A stretch of DNA of 64,000 bases from Collimonas arenae (GCF_001584165.1 NZ_CP013233.1:1930620-1994619); one strand, 5' to 3'. Positions 48,701 through 58,526 are shown, counted from the stretch's first letter. Program-made: numbers and translations. The notes: generated by a model not told the origin, from the letters alone.

Positions 48701-48812
48701 CGGTCGTTTCACGGTGCCGCCGGCGTATGCCGAATCGATGTACGAACGCAACGTGCAGGCGCGCTCCGCTGCCGACCAGAGCCTGACGGTGGACGCGCCG
48801 GGGAAGAAATAA
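42727..48812 (+). CDS. Bacterial alpha-2-macroglobulin, membrane-anchored, frameshifted near the 3' end
   Basis: Very large envelope protein (about 2030 residues) thought to trap foreign proteases in the periplasm. GAGG precedes the ATG at 42727. Two N-terminal hydrophobic segments (VLAALLLIWTPLKWLL; SLAALLCLLLLAGG) anchor it. Then come macroglobulin-like domains, the bait region, and the thioester motif CTEQ in FDHLCTEQMISQ near residue 1548, followed by the alpha-alpha toroid domain. A Cys/Asp-rich insert lies near residues 611-636. The frame breaks near 48477; one G restored gives GGFEPVLDTPSEPSTG and continues to a stop at 48812. pbpC follows, as with yfhM in E. coli. Confidence 0.9.
42754..42781 (+). 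terminator. Terminator-like hairpin inside the start of the alpha-2-macroglobulin gene
   Basis: A perfect 10-bp stem, AGCCCCAATA at 42754-42763 with TATTGGGGCT at 42767-42776, has a three-A loop and runs into T residues to 42781. It lies 27 bases after the ATG at 42727, within coding sequence. It has the form of an intrinsic terminator and could act as an attenuator, or show that the true start is further downstream. Confidence 0.7.
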
Positions 48813-48843
48813 CGCAGTAACCGCAGCTGGAGCGTGGCTTAGG

Positions 48844-51216
48844 ATGTTGAACGGGAAATCAGTGGCAGGTATGGCGCACCGTCATCGACGGATATTGCTC
48901 GGCGTCGCCCTGGCTGCACTGCTGCTGATCGGCTTGCGTCTGTGGCCACATGCGTCGCTGCGGGCCGCGGTTAGTACGTCCACTGCGGTCTACGCCAAGG
49001 ATGGCGAGTTGTTGCGCCTGGCGCTGGCGCCGGATGAGCAATATCGGCTGTGGGTGCCGCTCAGCGATATCGATCCGCACCTGGCGCAAGCGGTGCAGTT
49101 GTACGAGGATCGCTGGTTTTACTGGCATCCCGGCGTCAACCCCGTGGCGTTGGGCCGGGCGGTTTCATCTACTTATGGTGGCGGCACACGGTTGGGCGCG
49201 TCAACCATCACCATGCAGTTGGCGCGTCGGCTATACGGCATCCAGAGTCAGAACGTCGGCGGCAAGCTGCAGCAGCTGGGAGCGGCGCTTTGGCTGGAGG
49301 CGCGCTACAGCAAGCGCGAGATACTGGAAGCCTATCTGAACCTCGCGCCCTACGGCGGCAACATCGAAGGCGTGGCCGCCGCCAGCCTGATCTATTTCCA
49401 CAAGCGCGCCGAACACCTGACCTTGCCGGAAATCCTGACCTTGGCAGTGATCCCGCAAAATCCCTCCAAGCGCGGCGGCATGTCGCGCCTGGGCGGCGGC
49501 TTGCAGCAAGAGAAAACCCGCGACCAGGCGCGCAAGCGGTTGGCGGAAATCTGGCTCGACAAACATCCCGAAGCGCGACGTTACAAGGCCGACCTCGAAG
49601 CCCGGGTGCCGTTGTACTCCACCGGTAGCGTGCCGTTCCTGGCGCCGCATGTTAGCGACTATCTGTTGCGCACCAAGCCTGCAGGCGAGATCTGGTCCAG
49701 CATCGATTTGCCACTGCAGGGCACGCTGGAGCGCATCCTCGGCCAGTTCGTCGCCAATCATCGCGGCGTCGGCGTGAATAACGCGGCGGCGATGCTGATT
49801 GATCGGCGCAGTGGTGAGGTGCGCTCGGTGGTCGGTTCCGCCAACTATTTCGATCCAGCGATCGACGGCCAGGTCAACGGTACGCAAGCCAAACGCTCGC
49901 CCGGCTCGACCTTGAAGCCGTTCATCTACGGCCTGGGGCTGGACCAGGGTTTGCTGCATCCGATGACGATCCTGAAAGATGCGCCAACCACTTTCGGCCC
50001 CTTCAGTCCCGAGAATTTCGATGGCCGCTTCGTCGGGCCGATTGCCGCCCAGGATGCGCTGGTGCGCAGCCGTAATATTCCAGCGGTGGCGCTGGCCTCG
50101 AAACTGACGCAACCCAGCTTGTACGAATTCCTGCAGCAGGCCGAAGTCAGCAGGCTGGCGTCGGAAAAACATTACGGGCTGGCGCTGGCGTTGGGCGGTG
50201 GCGAGCTGACCATGGAAGAATTGGCGCGCCTGTATCTGATGCTCGGCAGCGGCGGTGTGCTGCGACCGCTGCATTATGACTGGCAGGCGCCGGACGTGCC
50301 GCAAGGGCATGAGGAACACAAGCGCTTGCTATCGGAAGAAGCTGCCTTCATCACGCTGCAAATGCTACAGACCAATCCGCGCCCCGATACCGGCGAACCG
50401 GGCGCCCCGGCCATCGCCTGGAAGACAGGCACTTCCTGGGGTTTCCGTGATGCCTGGACCGCCGGCGTGTTCGGCAACTACGTGCTGCTGGTCTGGGTTG
50501 GGAATTTCGACGGCAGCGGCAATCCGGCTTTTGTCGGTGTGCAGACTGCGGCGCCGCTGTTTTTCAAGATTGTCGACAGCATGCGCGCGCAGCGTCTCGA
50601 TTCCGGCGCCGTGGCGCAGCCGGTGCCTGCCAATGTGAAGCGGGTCGAGGTCTGCCGCGCCAGCGGCGATTTACCGAACGACTTGTGCACGGATCGGGTG
50701 CAGACCTGGTTCATCCCGGGAAAGTCGCCGATCCGTATCAGCAATTTGCATCGCGCTGTCAAGATCGACAGCCGTACCGGCCTGGCGACTTGCGAAGACG
50801 GACCGTTCACCCGCACCGAGGTGTTCGAATTCTGGCCGACCGACATGCAACGGCTGTTCCGCGAAGCCGGCATGCCGCGCCGCCAACCGCCGGTTCAGCC
50901 GGATTGCGGAGGGCAGGCCATGCAACAGATCAAACAGCAGTCGATGGATGATGATGGCCCATCGATCATTTCTCCCAATAGCGGCGCGACCTATACCATG
51001 CAGTTGTCAAAAATGACGCCGATCGCGTTGCGCGCCAACGCCACTTCGGCGCAGGACATGCTGTTCTGGTTCGCCAACGGCGGCTTGATCGGCAAGGCGC
51101 GCGCCGCCGACAGCGTGGGCTGGCTGCCCGGTGCGCCGGGGCGCTATCAGTTGCGCGCCATCGATCAGGAAGGGCGCGCCGACAGCCGCGAGGTCGAGAT
51201 CGAGTTCGTCCCCTGA
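48844..51216 (+). CDS. pbpC: Penicillin-binding protein 1C
   Basis: Bifunctional peptidoglycan synthase of 790 residues. One N-terminal transmembrane segment (ILLGVALAALLLIGL). The glycosyltransferase 51 domain has YEDRWFYWHPGVNPVALGRA with catalytic Glu near residue 88 and GASTITMQLAR. The transpeptidase has SPGSTLKPFIYG with the active Ser near 353 and KTGTSWGFRDAW near 526. A C-terminal PBP1C-specific immunoglobulin-like domain follows. It lies 31 bases after the alpha-2-macroglobulin gene; the pairing of these two is conserved and suggests cell-wall repair coupled to protease defence. Confidence 0.95.
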   Translation: MLNGKSVAGMAHRHRRILLGVALAALLLIGLRLWPHASLRAAVSTSTAVYAKDGELLRLALAPDEQYRLWVPLSDIDPHLAQAVQLYEDRWFYWHPGVNPVALGRAVSSTYGGGTRLGASTITMQLARRLYGIQSQNVGGKLQQLGAALWLEARYSKREILEAYLNLAPYGGNIEGVAAASLIYFHKRAEHLTLPEILTLAVIPQNPSKRGGMSRLGGGLQQEKTRDQARKRLAEIWLDKHPEARRYKADLEARVPLYSTGSVPFLAPHVSDYLLRTKPAGEIWSSIDLPLQGTLERILGQFVANHRGVGVNNAAAMLIDRRSGEVRSVVGSANYFDPAIDGQVNGTQAKRSPGSTLKPFIYGLGLDQGLLHPMTILKDAPTTFGPFSPENFDGRFVGPIAAQDALVRSRNIPAVALASKLTQPSLYEFLQQAEVSRLASEKHYGLALALGGGELTMEELARLYLMLGSGGVLRPLHYDWQAPDVPQGHEEHKRLLSEEAAFITLQMLQTNPRPDTGEPGAPAIAWKTGTSWGFRDAWTAGVFGNYVLLVWVGNFDGSGNPAFVGVQTAAPLFFKIVDSMRAQRLDSGAVAQPVPANVKRVEVCRASGDLPNDLCTDRVQTWFIPGKSPIRISNLHRAVKIDSRTGLATCEDGPFTRTEVFEFWPTDMQRLFREAGMPRRQPPVQPDCGGQAMQQIKQQSMDDDGPSIISPNSGATYTMQLSKMTPIALRANATSAQDMLFWFANGGLIGKARAADSVGWLPGAPGRYQLRAIDQEGRADSREVEIEFVP

Positions 51217-51352
51217 CGCATCGTGCCGAGCATTGTCGGATCGCTATCGTAGCGCCATCGCAGCGCTCAAGTTACGCGCAATCGCGGTAACGATTTCTAT
51301 TTCATTGTGGTAATGTTTCACTCCTAAAAATTATTAATGTTAGGAATGTACG

Positions 51353-53410
51353 ATGCGATTTCATTGGCTTTTAGCGGCACTGCTGGTGCCAGGCATGGGC
51401 ATGGCGGCGGAGGGGATGTGGACTCTGGACAATTTACCGAAAGCGAAGATGCAGGCCGAATACGGCTTCACCCCGACAGATGCCTGGATCAAGCGCACCA
51501 TGCTTGGTTCGGCGCGTATCGCCGGCGGTTGCTCGGCGTCTTTTGTATCGAAGGATGGCCTGGTGATGACCAATCACCACTGCGCTTCCGAATGCCTCGA
51601 CCAACGCTCGACGGCAACCAAGAATCTGATCCAGGATGGTTTCCTGGCCAAGCGCCGCGAAGAGGAACTGAGCTGTCCCGAGATCGAGCTGAACCGGCTG
51701 GAACAGATCACCGATGTTACCGATCAGGTCAAGAGTGCAACCGCCGGCCTTGATGGCGCTGCCTTCAAGAGCGCGCAGAATGCGATCAAGGCCAAGCTGA
51801 CTTCGGCTTGCGTCGGCAATGACAAGGAAACCGTACGTTGCGACGTGGTCGACCTGTATCACGGTGGCCAATACCAGGTCTATAAATACCATCGTTTCCA
51901 AGATACCCGCCTGGTCTGGGCGCCGGAAAAGGCTGCCGCTTTCTTCGGTGGTGATCCGGACAACTTCAACTTCCCACGCTACGACCTGGACATCACCATG
52001 TTGCGTGCCTATGAAGGTGGCAAGCCGGCCAAGATCGAGAACTACTTTCCGTTCAGTAAAAACGGCGCGGAGGAAGGCGAGCTGGTATTCGTCACCGGCC
52101 AGCCCGGTTCGACCCAGCGCCAGCTGACCGTATCGCAACTGGATACCTTGCGCGATGTCACCCTGGTCAACACTTTGCTGCGTCTGGCCGAGATGCGCGG
52201 CGTGCTGGAACAGTACAGCAAGAGCAGCCCGGAAGCGGCGCGTAATGCAGAACACATGCTGTTCGGTGTGGAAAACGGCTACAAGGCGCTGCGCGGACGT
52301 TTGACGACTTTGCAGGATCCGGCTTTGATGAAGCAAAAGCAGGATGAGGAAACCGCCTTGCGCAAATACGTCGCGCAACAACCGGCGCTGCAAGCCAAGA
52401 TCGGCGGCGCCTGGGATGAGATCGCTGCTGCGCAGCAGGTGTATCGGCAGATCGAAGCGCCATACGGCATGATTGAAGGCGGTCGCGGCTTCAACAGCAA
52501 ATATTTCAGCTACGCCCGCGCACTGGTGCGCGGCGCGGCGGAACGCGCCAAGCCGAATGGTGAACGCCTGCCTGAGTATGCCGACGCCAAACTGCCGGAG
52601 GTCGAGCAGGAATTGTTCTCTACAGCGCCGGTTTATCCAGAGTTCGAGAAAGTGATGCTGGGACTCTCTTTCACCAAGATGCGTGAAATCCTTGGTGCCG
52701 ACGATGCCTTCGTCAAGCGGGTGCTTGGCAAGCAATCGCCGGATCAACTTAGCGCTGCGCTGATTGATCATACCAAGTTGGGCGATCCTGCAGTGCGCAA
52801 GGCATTGTGGCAAGGCGGCCGGGAAGCCATCCTGAAATCCGACGATCCGTTCATCAAGATGGAACTGGCGCTGGATCCGCCGGCACGGGCGATCCGCACC
52901 CGCTATGAAAAGGAAGTGGAATCGGTGCAGCAGAAAAATTCCGAACTGATCGCCCAGGCGCGGTTTGCACAGCAAGGCACCAGTACCTATCCGGACGCCA
53001 CCTTTACGCTGCGCCTGTCGTATGGTGAAGTTAAAGGCTGGAAAGAAGGAGATAAGCAGATCGCTCCATTCACCACCATTGGTGGCGCCTTCGAGCGCGA
53101 TACTGGAGCTGATCCGTTTGCCTTGCCTGCTTCCTGGCATGCCGTTAAGGATAAACTGAACCTGGCGCAGCGCTACGATCTGGTCACCACCAACGACATC
53201 ATTGGCGGCAACTCCGGCAGCCCGATGATCAATCGCAACGGTGAAATCGTCGGCCTGATTTTCGACGGCAACATCCATTCGCTGGGCGGTGCGTTCTGGT
53301 ACGATCCGCGCTTCAATCGTTCGATTGCGGTGCACAGCGGAGCGATCCTGGAAACGCTGGACAAGGTGTATGGCGGTAGTGCGTTGAAGCAGGAAATCCT
53401 GGCGCACTAA
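51353..53410 (+). CDS. S46 family dipeptidyl-peptidase (DPP7/DPP11-like)
   Basis: Secreted serine exopeptidase of 685 residues releasing dipeptides from oligopeptides. The signal peptide ends near GMAAEG. The triad is His in VMTNHHCASE near residue 75, Asp in FPRYDLDITM, and Ser in GGNSGSPMINRNGE; IFDGNIHSLGGAFWYD is the conserved C-terminal block. The fold is chymotrypsin-like with a helical insert. Whether it prefers hydrophobic (DPP7) or acidic (DPP11) P1 residues cannot be decided by eye. It is monocistronic and followed by two stem-loops. Confidence 0.92.
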   Translation: MRFHWLLAALLVPGMGMAAEGMWTLDNLPKAKMQAEYGFTPTDAWIKRTMLGSARIAGGCSASFVSKDGLVMTNHHCASECLDQRSTATKNLIQDGFLAKRREEELSCPEIELNRLEQITDVTDQVKSATAGLDGAAFKSAQNAIKAKLTSACVGNDKETVRCDVVDLYHGGQYQVYKYHRFQDTRLVWAPEKAAAFFGGDPDNFNFPRYDLDITMLRAYEGGKPAKIENYFPFSKNGAEEGELVFVTGQPGSTQRQLTVSQLDTLRDVTLVNTLLRLAEMRGVLEQYSKSSPEAARNAEHMLFGVENGYKALRGRLTTLQDPALMKQKQDEETALRKYVAQQPALQAKIGGAWDEIAAAQQVYRQIEAPYGMIEGGRGFNSKYFSYARALVRGAAERAKPNGERLPEYADAKLPEVEQELFSTAPVYPEFEKVMLGLSFTKMREILGADDAFVKRVLGKQSPDQLSAALIDHTKLGDPAVRKALWQGGREAILKSDDPFIKMELALDPPARAIRTRYEKEVESVQQKNSELIAQARFAQQGTSTYPDATFTLRLSYGEVKGWKEGDKQIAPFTTIGGAFERDTGADPFALPASWHAVKDKLNLAQRYDLVTTNDIIGGNSGSPMINRNGEIVGLIFDGNIHSLGGAFWYDPRFNRSIAVHSGAILETLDKVYGGSALKQEILAH

Positions 53411-53426
53411 GCTGGGTGTTGTAGAT

Positions 53427-53526
53427 GATCCCCTTTATCACCGCATGAAGGGGATCGCATGCAGTGCATGGAGCTCATTTCATGCCTGTCCGTATCGGTT
53501 TGCGCGGACAGGCATGAAATGAGTTC
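53427..53526. repeat. Two tandem stem-loops, one with a 22-bp stem
   Basis: First hairpin: GATCCCCTT at 53427-53435 with AAGGGGATC at 53448-53456, 12-base loop. Second: CTCATTTCATGCCTGTCCG at 53474-53492 is a perfect inverted copy of 53505-53523, with a 12-base loop; three further pairs including one G-T extend it to 53471-53526. Neither has a T run. They lie between the S46 peptidase and the NnrU-like gene. Confidence 0.9.
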
Positions 53527-53571
53527 TGGTCAGCCGCCGACAGGTAGGTGGCGTACAAAAGGAGATCGATC

Positions 53572-54137
53572 ATGGCGATGCTGGTCTTGGGATTGGTTCT
53601 GTTTATCGGTATCCACCTGCTGCCCACCGTACCCAGTCTGAAAGCCAGACTGGTCGGCAATTGGGGTGAAAATCGTTACAAGGCCCTGTTTTCGATCGTC
53701 GCGGTGCTGGGGCTGTTGCTCATCATCGTTGGCTATGGCAGGGCGCCCGGCGGCGGCCGGGTATTCGATTCCTCTCCGCTTGCCATCATGGTGGCGCCGT
53801 TCGCAATGGCCATCAGTTTCGTGCTGTTTGCCGCCGCCAACATGAAAACCCACATCCGCGTCTGGCTACGCCATCCGATGTTGCTCGGGTTAGGTATCTG
53901 GGCGCTGGTGCATCTGCTGGCCAACGGCCACGGCAAGGCGACCTTGCTGTTTGGGGCATTCCTGGCTTATGCCGTGCTGGATCTGATTTCCGCAGTGCTG
54001 AGAAATAGCAGCAAATCATTCACACCGACTTTCAAGCAAGACGTGATAGCGATTGTCTCGGCGTGCTGCTGGCGCTGCTGGTCATGACCTTCCATCGGCA
54101 ATTGATGGGCGTGGCAGTGGTAAGTTGGGGGATGTAA
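53572..54137 (+). CDS. NnrU family membrane protein, frameshifted near the 3' end
   Basis: Integral membrane protein of about 188 residues with five or six helices, related to NnrU of denitrifiers (a proposed isoprenoid-type methyltransferase-fold membrane protein of uncertain role). AAGGAGA precedes the ATG at 53572. Blocks are VLGLVLFIGIHLLPTVPSLKA, ENRYKALFSIVAVLGLLLI (read in parts) and HPMLLGLGIWALVHLLANG. The frame breaks near 54056; one base restored gives IVLGVLLALLVMTFHRQLMG to a stop at 54135-54137. No nir/nor genes are nearby, so a link to denitrification is not supported here. Confidence 0.85.
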
Positions 54138-54171
54138 GACGCGTTTGCCGCTTGCCTGGCGGCGGCGCCCG

Positions 54172-55680
54172 TCAGTTTTCCTGTATCAGCTGGTTTAGCA
54201 ACAGCCGCATTTCCGGAATCAGTTCGCTAGCTGTCAGACCGATTGGCCCGATGCCTTGCTCCACCAACTGATCGGCGGCACGACCGTGCAGCCATACTGC
54301 CGCCAGCGCCGCTTCCCAATGCGGCCATCCCTGCGCCAGCAAGGCGCCGCAGACGCCGGACAGGACATCGCCGCTGCCAGCGGTGGCCAATGCCGGGTTG
54401 CCTGTAGAGTTGACTACCGCTTCGCCGTCAGCGCGGGCGATGATGCTGCCGGCACCTTTCAGCACCACTACCGCGTTGAAACGGCTGGCCAGTTTGCGTG
54501 CTGCGCTAATGCGGTCAGCCTGGATTTCAGAGGTGCTGACGCCAAGCAGGCGCGCCGCTTCCAGCGGATGCGGGGTCATCAGTACGGCGTGCTGGCGTTG
54601 TGCAATCTGCTGTTGCAGCAGCGGTTGCTTCGACACCAGGTTGAGGGCGTCGGCATCCAGCACCAACCAGCTCGGAGCTTCCAGCGCCCGTACCAGAAGC
54701 GCCAACGCAGCATCGGCCATGCCGAGGCCGGTGCCGACGACCAGTGTCGCTGTCGAAAAGTCGAGGTCGTCTGCATGCCGGCACATCAGTTCAGGTTGTG
54801 CACTGTCATAGGCCGGAGGATTTTCTGCGTAGCCGACGAACACACGGCCAGCGCCGCATTTGGCCGCGGCCCGTGCCGCCAGGATTGGTGCACCACCCAT
54901 GCCGGCTGCGCCGCCAATGACCGCGACGTCGCCGAAGCTGCCTTTGTGCGTATTGCGCCGGCGCGGTTGCAGGCGTTCGGAAAACAATCCCGGCTGGTTC
55001 AGCCACAGATGCGCGGCTGGAAAATAATTGTCTGCGATCTCCAGCGTGGCGACTTCAACCTGGCCGGCATAATCGGGGCCGTCGCCGGTATGCAATCCGG
55101 CCTTGTCAGCAATGAAGGTGATCGTGTGCGTGGCTTCGATGGCGATGCCGCCACCGGCTGCACCGACCACCGTGCCAGTATCGGCATCCAGCCCGCTCGG
55201 CACATCCAGCGCCAGCACCGGGCAGTGCATCGCATTGACCGCCTGCACCAGTTTGCGCAAATCGCCATCCAGCGCCCTGGCCAGGCCGATGCCGAACAGA
55301 CCATCGATGACCAGCGTCCATTGGCTGCCGTCGATCTCGGCGAATTGCTCCGGCGGCATCAGATGCACGCCTTGCTGCTGAGCGCGCTTGAGCGCGTTGG
55401 CGGCGTCGGCCGGCAAACGGGTCGGATCGGCTTTCAGCAGCACCACTGCTTCGGCGCCGGCCTTGGCCAGGCCGGCAGCTGTTTCCAGCGCGTCGCCGCC
55501 ATTGTTGCCAGGGCCTGCCAGCACCAGGATGGTTGCAGCATGCGCAGGGCCGGGCAGGATGCGCAACGCAGTCTGGGCAGCGGCCTGGCCGGCGCGTTGC
55601 ATGAGGCTGTATGACGGCGAGTTGCGCAACGCCGCCTGTTCAATTTTCCGGATATCGGCGGTTGAATAGATGGCGTTCAT
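54172..55680 (-). CDS. nnr: Bifunctional NAD(P)H-hydrate epimerase and ADP-dependent dehydratase
   Basis: Metabolite-repair enzyme of 502 residues restoring damaged NAD(P)HX. The N-terminal epimerase domain (about 1-215) has LAGPGNNGGDALETA and LDVPSGLDADTG. The C-terminal ribokinase-like dehydratase (about 230-500) has HKGSFGDVAVIGGAAGMGGA (read in parts), VLDADALNL, LMTPHPLEAARLLG and ATAGSGDVLSGVCGALLAQG. Both domains are complete. It converges on the NnrU-like gene with 34 bases between the stops. Confidence 0.95.
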   Translation of the reverse strand: MNAIYSTADIRKIEQAALRNSPSYSLMQRAGQAAAQTALRILPGPAHAATILVLAGPGNNGGDALETAAGLAKAGAEAVVLLKADPTRLPADAANALKRAQQQGVHLMPPEQFAEIDGSQWTLVIDGLFGIGLARALDGDLRKLVQAVNAMHCPVLALDVPSGLDADTGTVVGAAGGGIAIEATHTITFIADKAGLHTGDGPDYAGQVEVATLEIADNYFPAAHLWLNQPGLFSERLQPRRRNTHKGSFGDVAVIGGAAGMGGAPILAARAAAKCGAGRVFVGYAENPPAYDSAQPELMCRHADDLDFSTATLVVGTGLGMADAALALLVRALEAPSWLVLDADALNLVSKQPLLQQQIAQRQHAVLMTPHPLEAARLLGVSTSEIQADRISAARKLASRFNAVVVLKGAGSIIARADGEAVVNSTGNPALATAGSGDVLSGVCGALLAQGWPHWEAALAAVWLHGRAADQLVEQGIGPIGLTASELIPEMRLLLNQLIQEN

Positions 55681-55707
55681 CGGGGCTCGGCCTAGAAGAG
55701 TGGGAGT

Positions 55708-56973
55708 TTAACGATAGCGCGCGATGGTCAGTCCGTCCAGATCAACTTCCGATGGGCGGCCCGAAACCTGGTCGGCCAGCACCTTGGCCGCGCCCAGCGC
55801 CATGCTCCATCCGGAACCGCCATGGGCGATATTGACGAAGACATTGTTGACGCCGGTATGGCCGATCAGCGGGACTTCGTCGGCCAGCATCGGCGTGTGG
55901 CCGCACCAGAAGCTGGCGCTGTTGAAATTGGCGGCGTCGGGGAACCAGTCGTGCGCCACTTTCAGCAGGGTGCGCAGCGCCTTGTCGTCGATTTCCATAT
56001 CCTTCGCGCCGAACTCCGCAATGCCGGACAGGCGGATGCGTGAGCCGATACGCGCCATGGTGACCTTGTAGGAGGGATCGAGGATGGCCAGTTTCGGCGC
56101 ATCTTCATAGTTCTTGACGGCGGCCGTCGCAGTGTAGGTCTTGATCGGGTGCAGCGGCAGGCGCAGCCCGAGCGGTTTCAGCAGCTTGGCGCTGGAACTG
56201 CCGGTAGCGCAGACTACTGCGTCAGCAGTCAGCTGCTGGCCGTCAATGTGCAAGGCCACGCGCGAACCCTGCGGTTCGATGGCGGTGACTGCGCTGTCGA
56301 AATGAAACTGTACGCCCAGGCCTTGCAAGATGGCTTTCAATTGTTTGGTAAACAAAGTGCAGTTGCCGGCGCCCATATCGGGAAAGTACAGTCCGCCAGC
56401 GACATTGCTGGCGTTTGCCAGCGCCGGCTCAAGTGCGCGCGCAGCAGCGCCGTCGAGCAGTTGGTGGGCGACGCCGCATTCGGTCAGCAATTCCTGGGTG
56501 GCGCCGAGCGTAGCGATTTCCGCCTCGCTACGGAACAGGCGCAGCAAACCGGGGCTTTGCTCGAAGTCGATCTGGTAATGTTGTTCGATTTGCTGTAGCA
56601 GGTCCTGGCTGTAAGACGCCAGGCGTTGCATCTGGTGAGTGTGGGAGCGAAAGCGCTGCAGTTCCGATTCGGCCATCCAGCGCCGCATCCAGCGCCACAG
56701 TGCAGGGCTGAAGCGGGCATTGAGGACATTGGGCGCTTCCTGATTGAACATGCCGGCCAGGATCGCTTTGCGCATGCCGGGTGCCGACCATGGCATGGCA
56801 GAGCCGGCCGACAGGATGCCGGAGTTGCCTAGCGTCGATTCTTCGGCAACGTTGCTGCGTTGCTCAACCACTGCTACCTGGTGGCCGGCCTCGGCCAGGA
56901 AATAGGCGCTGCAGACTCCCATTACGCCGCCGCCGATAACCACGATTTGTTTCTGTGTTTGTTGCTGTATCAC
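55708..56973 (-). CDS. D-amino-acid dehydrogenase (DadA-like FAD oxidoreductase)
   Basis: FAD-dependent enzyme of the DAO fold oxidising D-amino acids to 2-oxo acids. The N-terminal motif VVIGGGVMGVCSAYFLAEAGH and VVEQRSNVAEESTLGNSGIL bind FAD; the C-terminus has GVNNVFVNIAHGGSGWSMALGA (read in parts). A GTG at 56973 leaves VIQQQTQKQ before the flavin motif, giving 421 residues like DadA; the longest frame (to 57117) would add 48 unlikely residues. It lies 27 bases upstream of nnr on the same strand. No dadX racemase gene is adjacent, so the symbol is withheld. Confidence 0.88.
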   Translation of the reverse strand: MIQQQTQKQIVVIGGGVMGVCSAYFLAEAGHQVAVVEQRSNVAEESTLGNSGILSAGSAMPWSAPGMRKAILAGMFNQEAPNVLNARFSPALWRWMRRWMAESELQRFRSHTHQMQRLASYSQDLLQQIEQHYQIDFEQSPGLLRLFRSEAEIATLGATQELLTECGVAHQLLDGAAARALEPALANASNVAGGLYFPDMGAGNCTLFTKQLKAILQGLGVQFHFDSAVTAIEPQGSRVALHIDGQQLTADAVVCATGSSSAKLLKPLGLRLPLHPIKTYTATAAVKNYEDAPKLAILDPSYKVTMARIGSRIRLSGIAEFGAKDMEIDDKALRTLLKVAHDWFPDAANFNSASFWCGHTPMLADEVPLIGHTGVNNVFVNIAHGGSGWSMALGAAKVLADQVSGRPSEVDLDGLTIARYR

Positions 56974-57204
56974 TATTGTTCTCAAGGTGTTCTGCGAACC
57001 GGTTCGGCGGATCTGGACAAACTCCGCGGACGTGGCGCCGGCTTGCGTGCTGGCCTCATGTAGGCGATCAGAATCATACCTTGAATTACTTGCCAAGAGG
57101 ACAGCAGGCAGCGGCAAATATCGTCGCTGCCGGTGTTTGTGGAAAAGCGGCGACTTTGGGGCTCGCTTTCGGGCTGGTTAACAGTTAAATGTTAGCGCCC
57201 TTGG

Positions 57205-58406
57205 CTACAACTTGAAAACGCCGTCGTCATAAGCTTTGCTGTAGGTCTGCCAGTCCTTGCTGACCTGGATGGTGCATTCCTGCACCGCCTCCAGCAATGG
57301 CTTCTTCCATTTCCTGTTCTGGCCGAAATCGATCAGTTCATCGGCAATCGCCGAGCCTTGACGACCTGCACTGCGCAGTTGCGCCCAGGCGACGATATTG
57401 CCCATGGTGGCCAGCACGTGCTGAATATCGCTCATCTTTTGGTGCGAGCGGTCGAGCGCAACTCGGTCTTCGCTTGGTTGCAGGCCGCGCAGCACATAGG
57501 ACGTCTTGCCAAGCATGACTGGTTGCAGGAAAGCCATGGGCACTGCCTGGCAACGCCGTTGCAATGCCACCACGCGTTGTGCCTCGGTCTTCCATTTTGG
57601 CTGTTCAAGCTTCAGATAAGGTGCCAGAGAGGAGGGCAAGGCTTGCTTCAGGTCGAGCAGGTAGTTGGTGTCGGGTGAGCCCTTGCCTTCTACGAGTATT
57701 GAGTAGCGGTCGACGCCGAGACTGCCGGTGCCGGCGATGCGGCGCGCTACATCCAGCACTTTGTAGAAATCCGGGTTCGGTTGTTCCGCTGCGAATGCGT
57801 TCATGAAGGCGGTGACTTTGGCGCGTTGCTTGTCCGAGACTGCCAATGCCTTCTTGCCATCAATGCGCAGCGTGCGTTGCCTGCCTTTGCGTACAGTGCG
57901 GGTGTCGAGATAGAGTGCGCGCTGGCGGCCGCGCAAGTCGTTGAGCAGCGTGCCGACCATGCCTTGCGCGGTATCGCGTTCGACCCAGCGCGCCTTGCCC
58001 GATGTCAGCGCGGCGCTGTAAGCATCGAGGAAGGCGCGGCACAGGGTGCGGCTTTCGGCGGCGCTCAGCGATAATCCTTCGGCCGCGATCAGGACGCTGG
58101 TCAGGAAGCGCACCAGTTCCATGCTGGTGGCGCCAGCGCGGCTTCATCGAAGTCATTCATGTCGAAGTAGGTGAGGCGGTTGTCGCCCTTGTAACTGCCA
58201 AAATTTTCCAGATGCAGGTCGCCGCAGATCCAGGTCGCGGGGGCAGTGCGGAACAGGCCGCTTTTCGGCAGGCGCTCGTAGAACAGGTGGCATGTGCCGC
58301 GCAGGAATACGAACGGATTGCTGCGGATGTTGCGATATTTGAGTTGCAAGCGTTCCGGATCACGCCCGGCGTTGTATTCCTGGATGCGTTTTACGACATT
58401 GACCAT
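57205..58406 (-). CDS. DUF2252 family protein, frameshifted
   Basis: Protein of about 400 residues related to DUF2252, a family with a kinase-like fold but no assigned activity. The N-terminal part (ATG at 58406) has NPFVFLRGTCHLFYE and WICGDLHLENFGSYKGDN (read in parts), with FDMNDFDEA; DxHxxN and the later ND...D look like an aminoglycoside-phosphotransferase active site, by inference. The frame breaks near 58120; one G restored gives PAWELVRFLTSVLIAA and continues to 57205. The gene is alone on its strand. Confidence 0.83.
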
Positions 58407-58526
58407 GGTGGGCCTCGTGGAAGAATGAATTGGCGGCAAGTTGTCTGCCGCCAATCTTACTGCATCGTCTTGACAATATGTTGGCAAAACTGACGCGTTT
58501 CCCTCAAGGCCCGGAGTTCCTGATAT

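Noticed and set aside
51434..53407. A 657-codon open frame on the minus strand
   Set aside because: It lies wholly opposite the S46 peptidase, whose catalytic motifs are clear. Long antisense frames are expected from the codon bias of this DNA, and this one has no family resemblance.
54256..55614. A 452-codon plus-strand open frame
   Set aside because: It lies opposite the NAD(P)HX repair gene, both of whose domains are intact.
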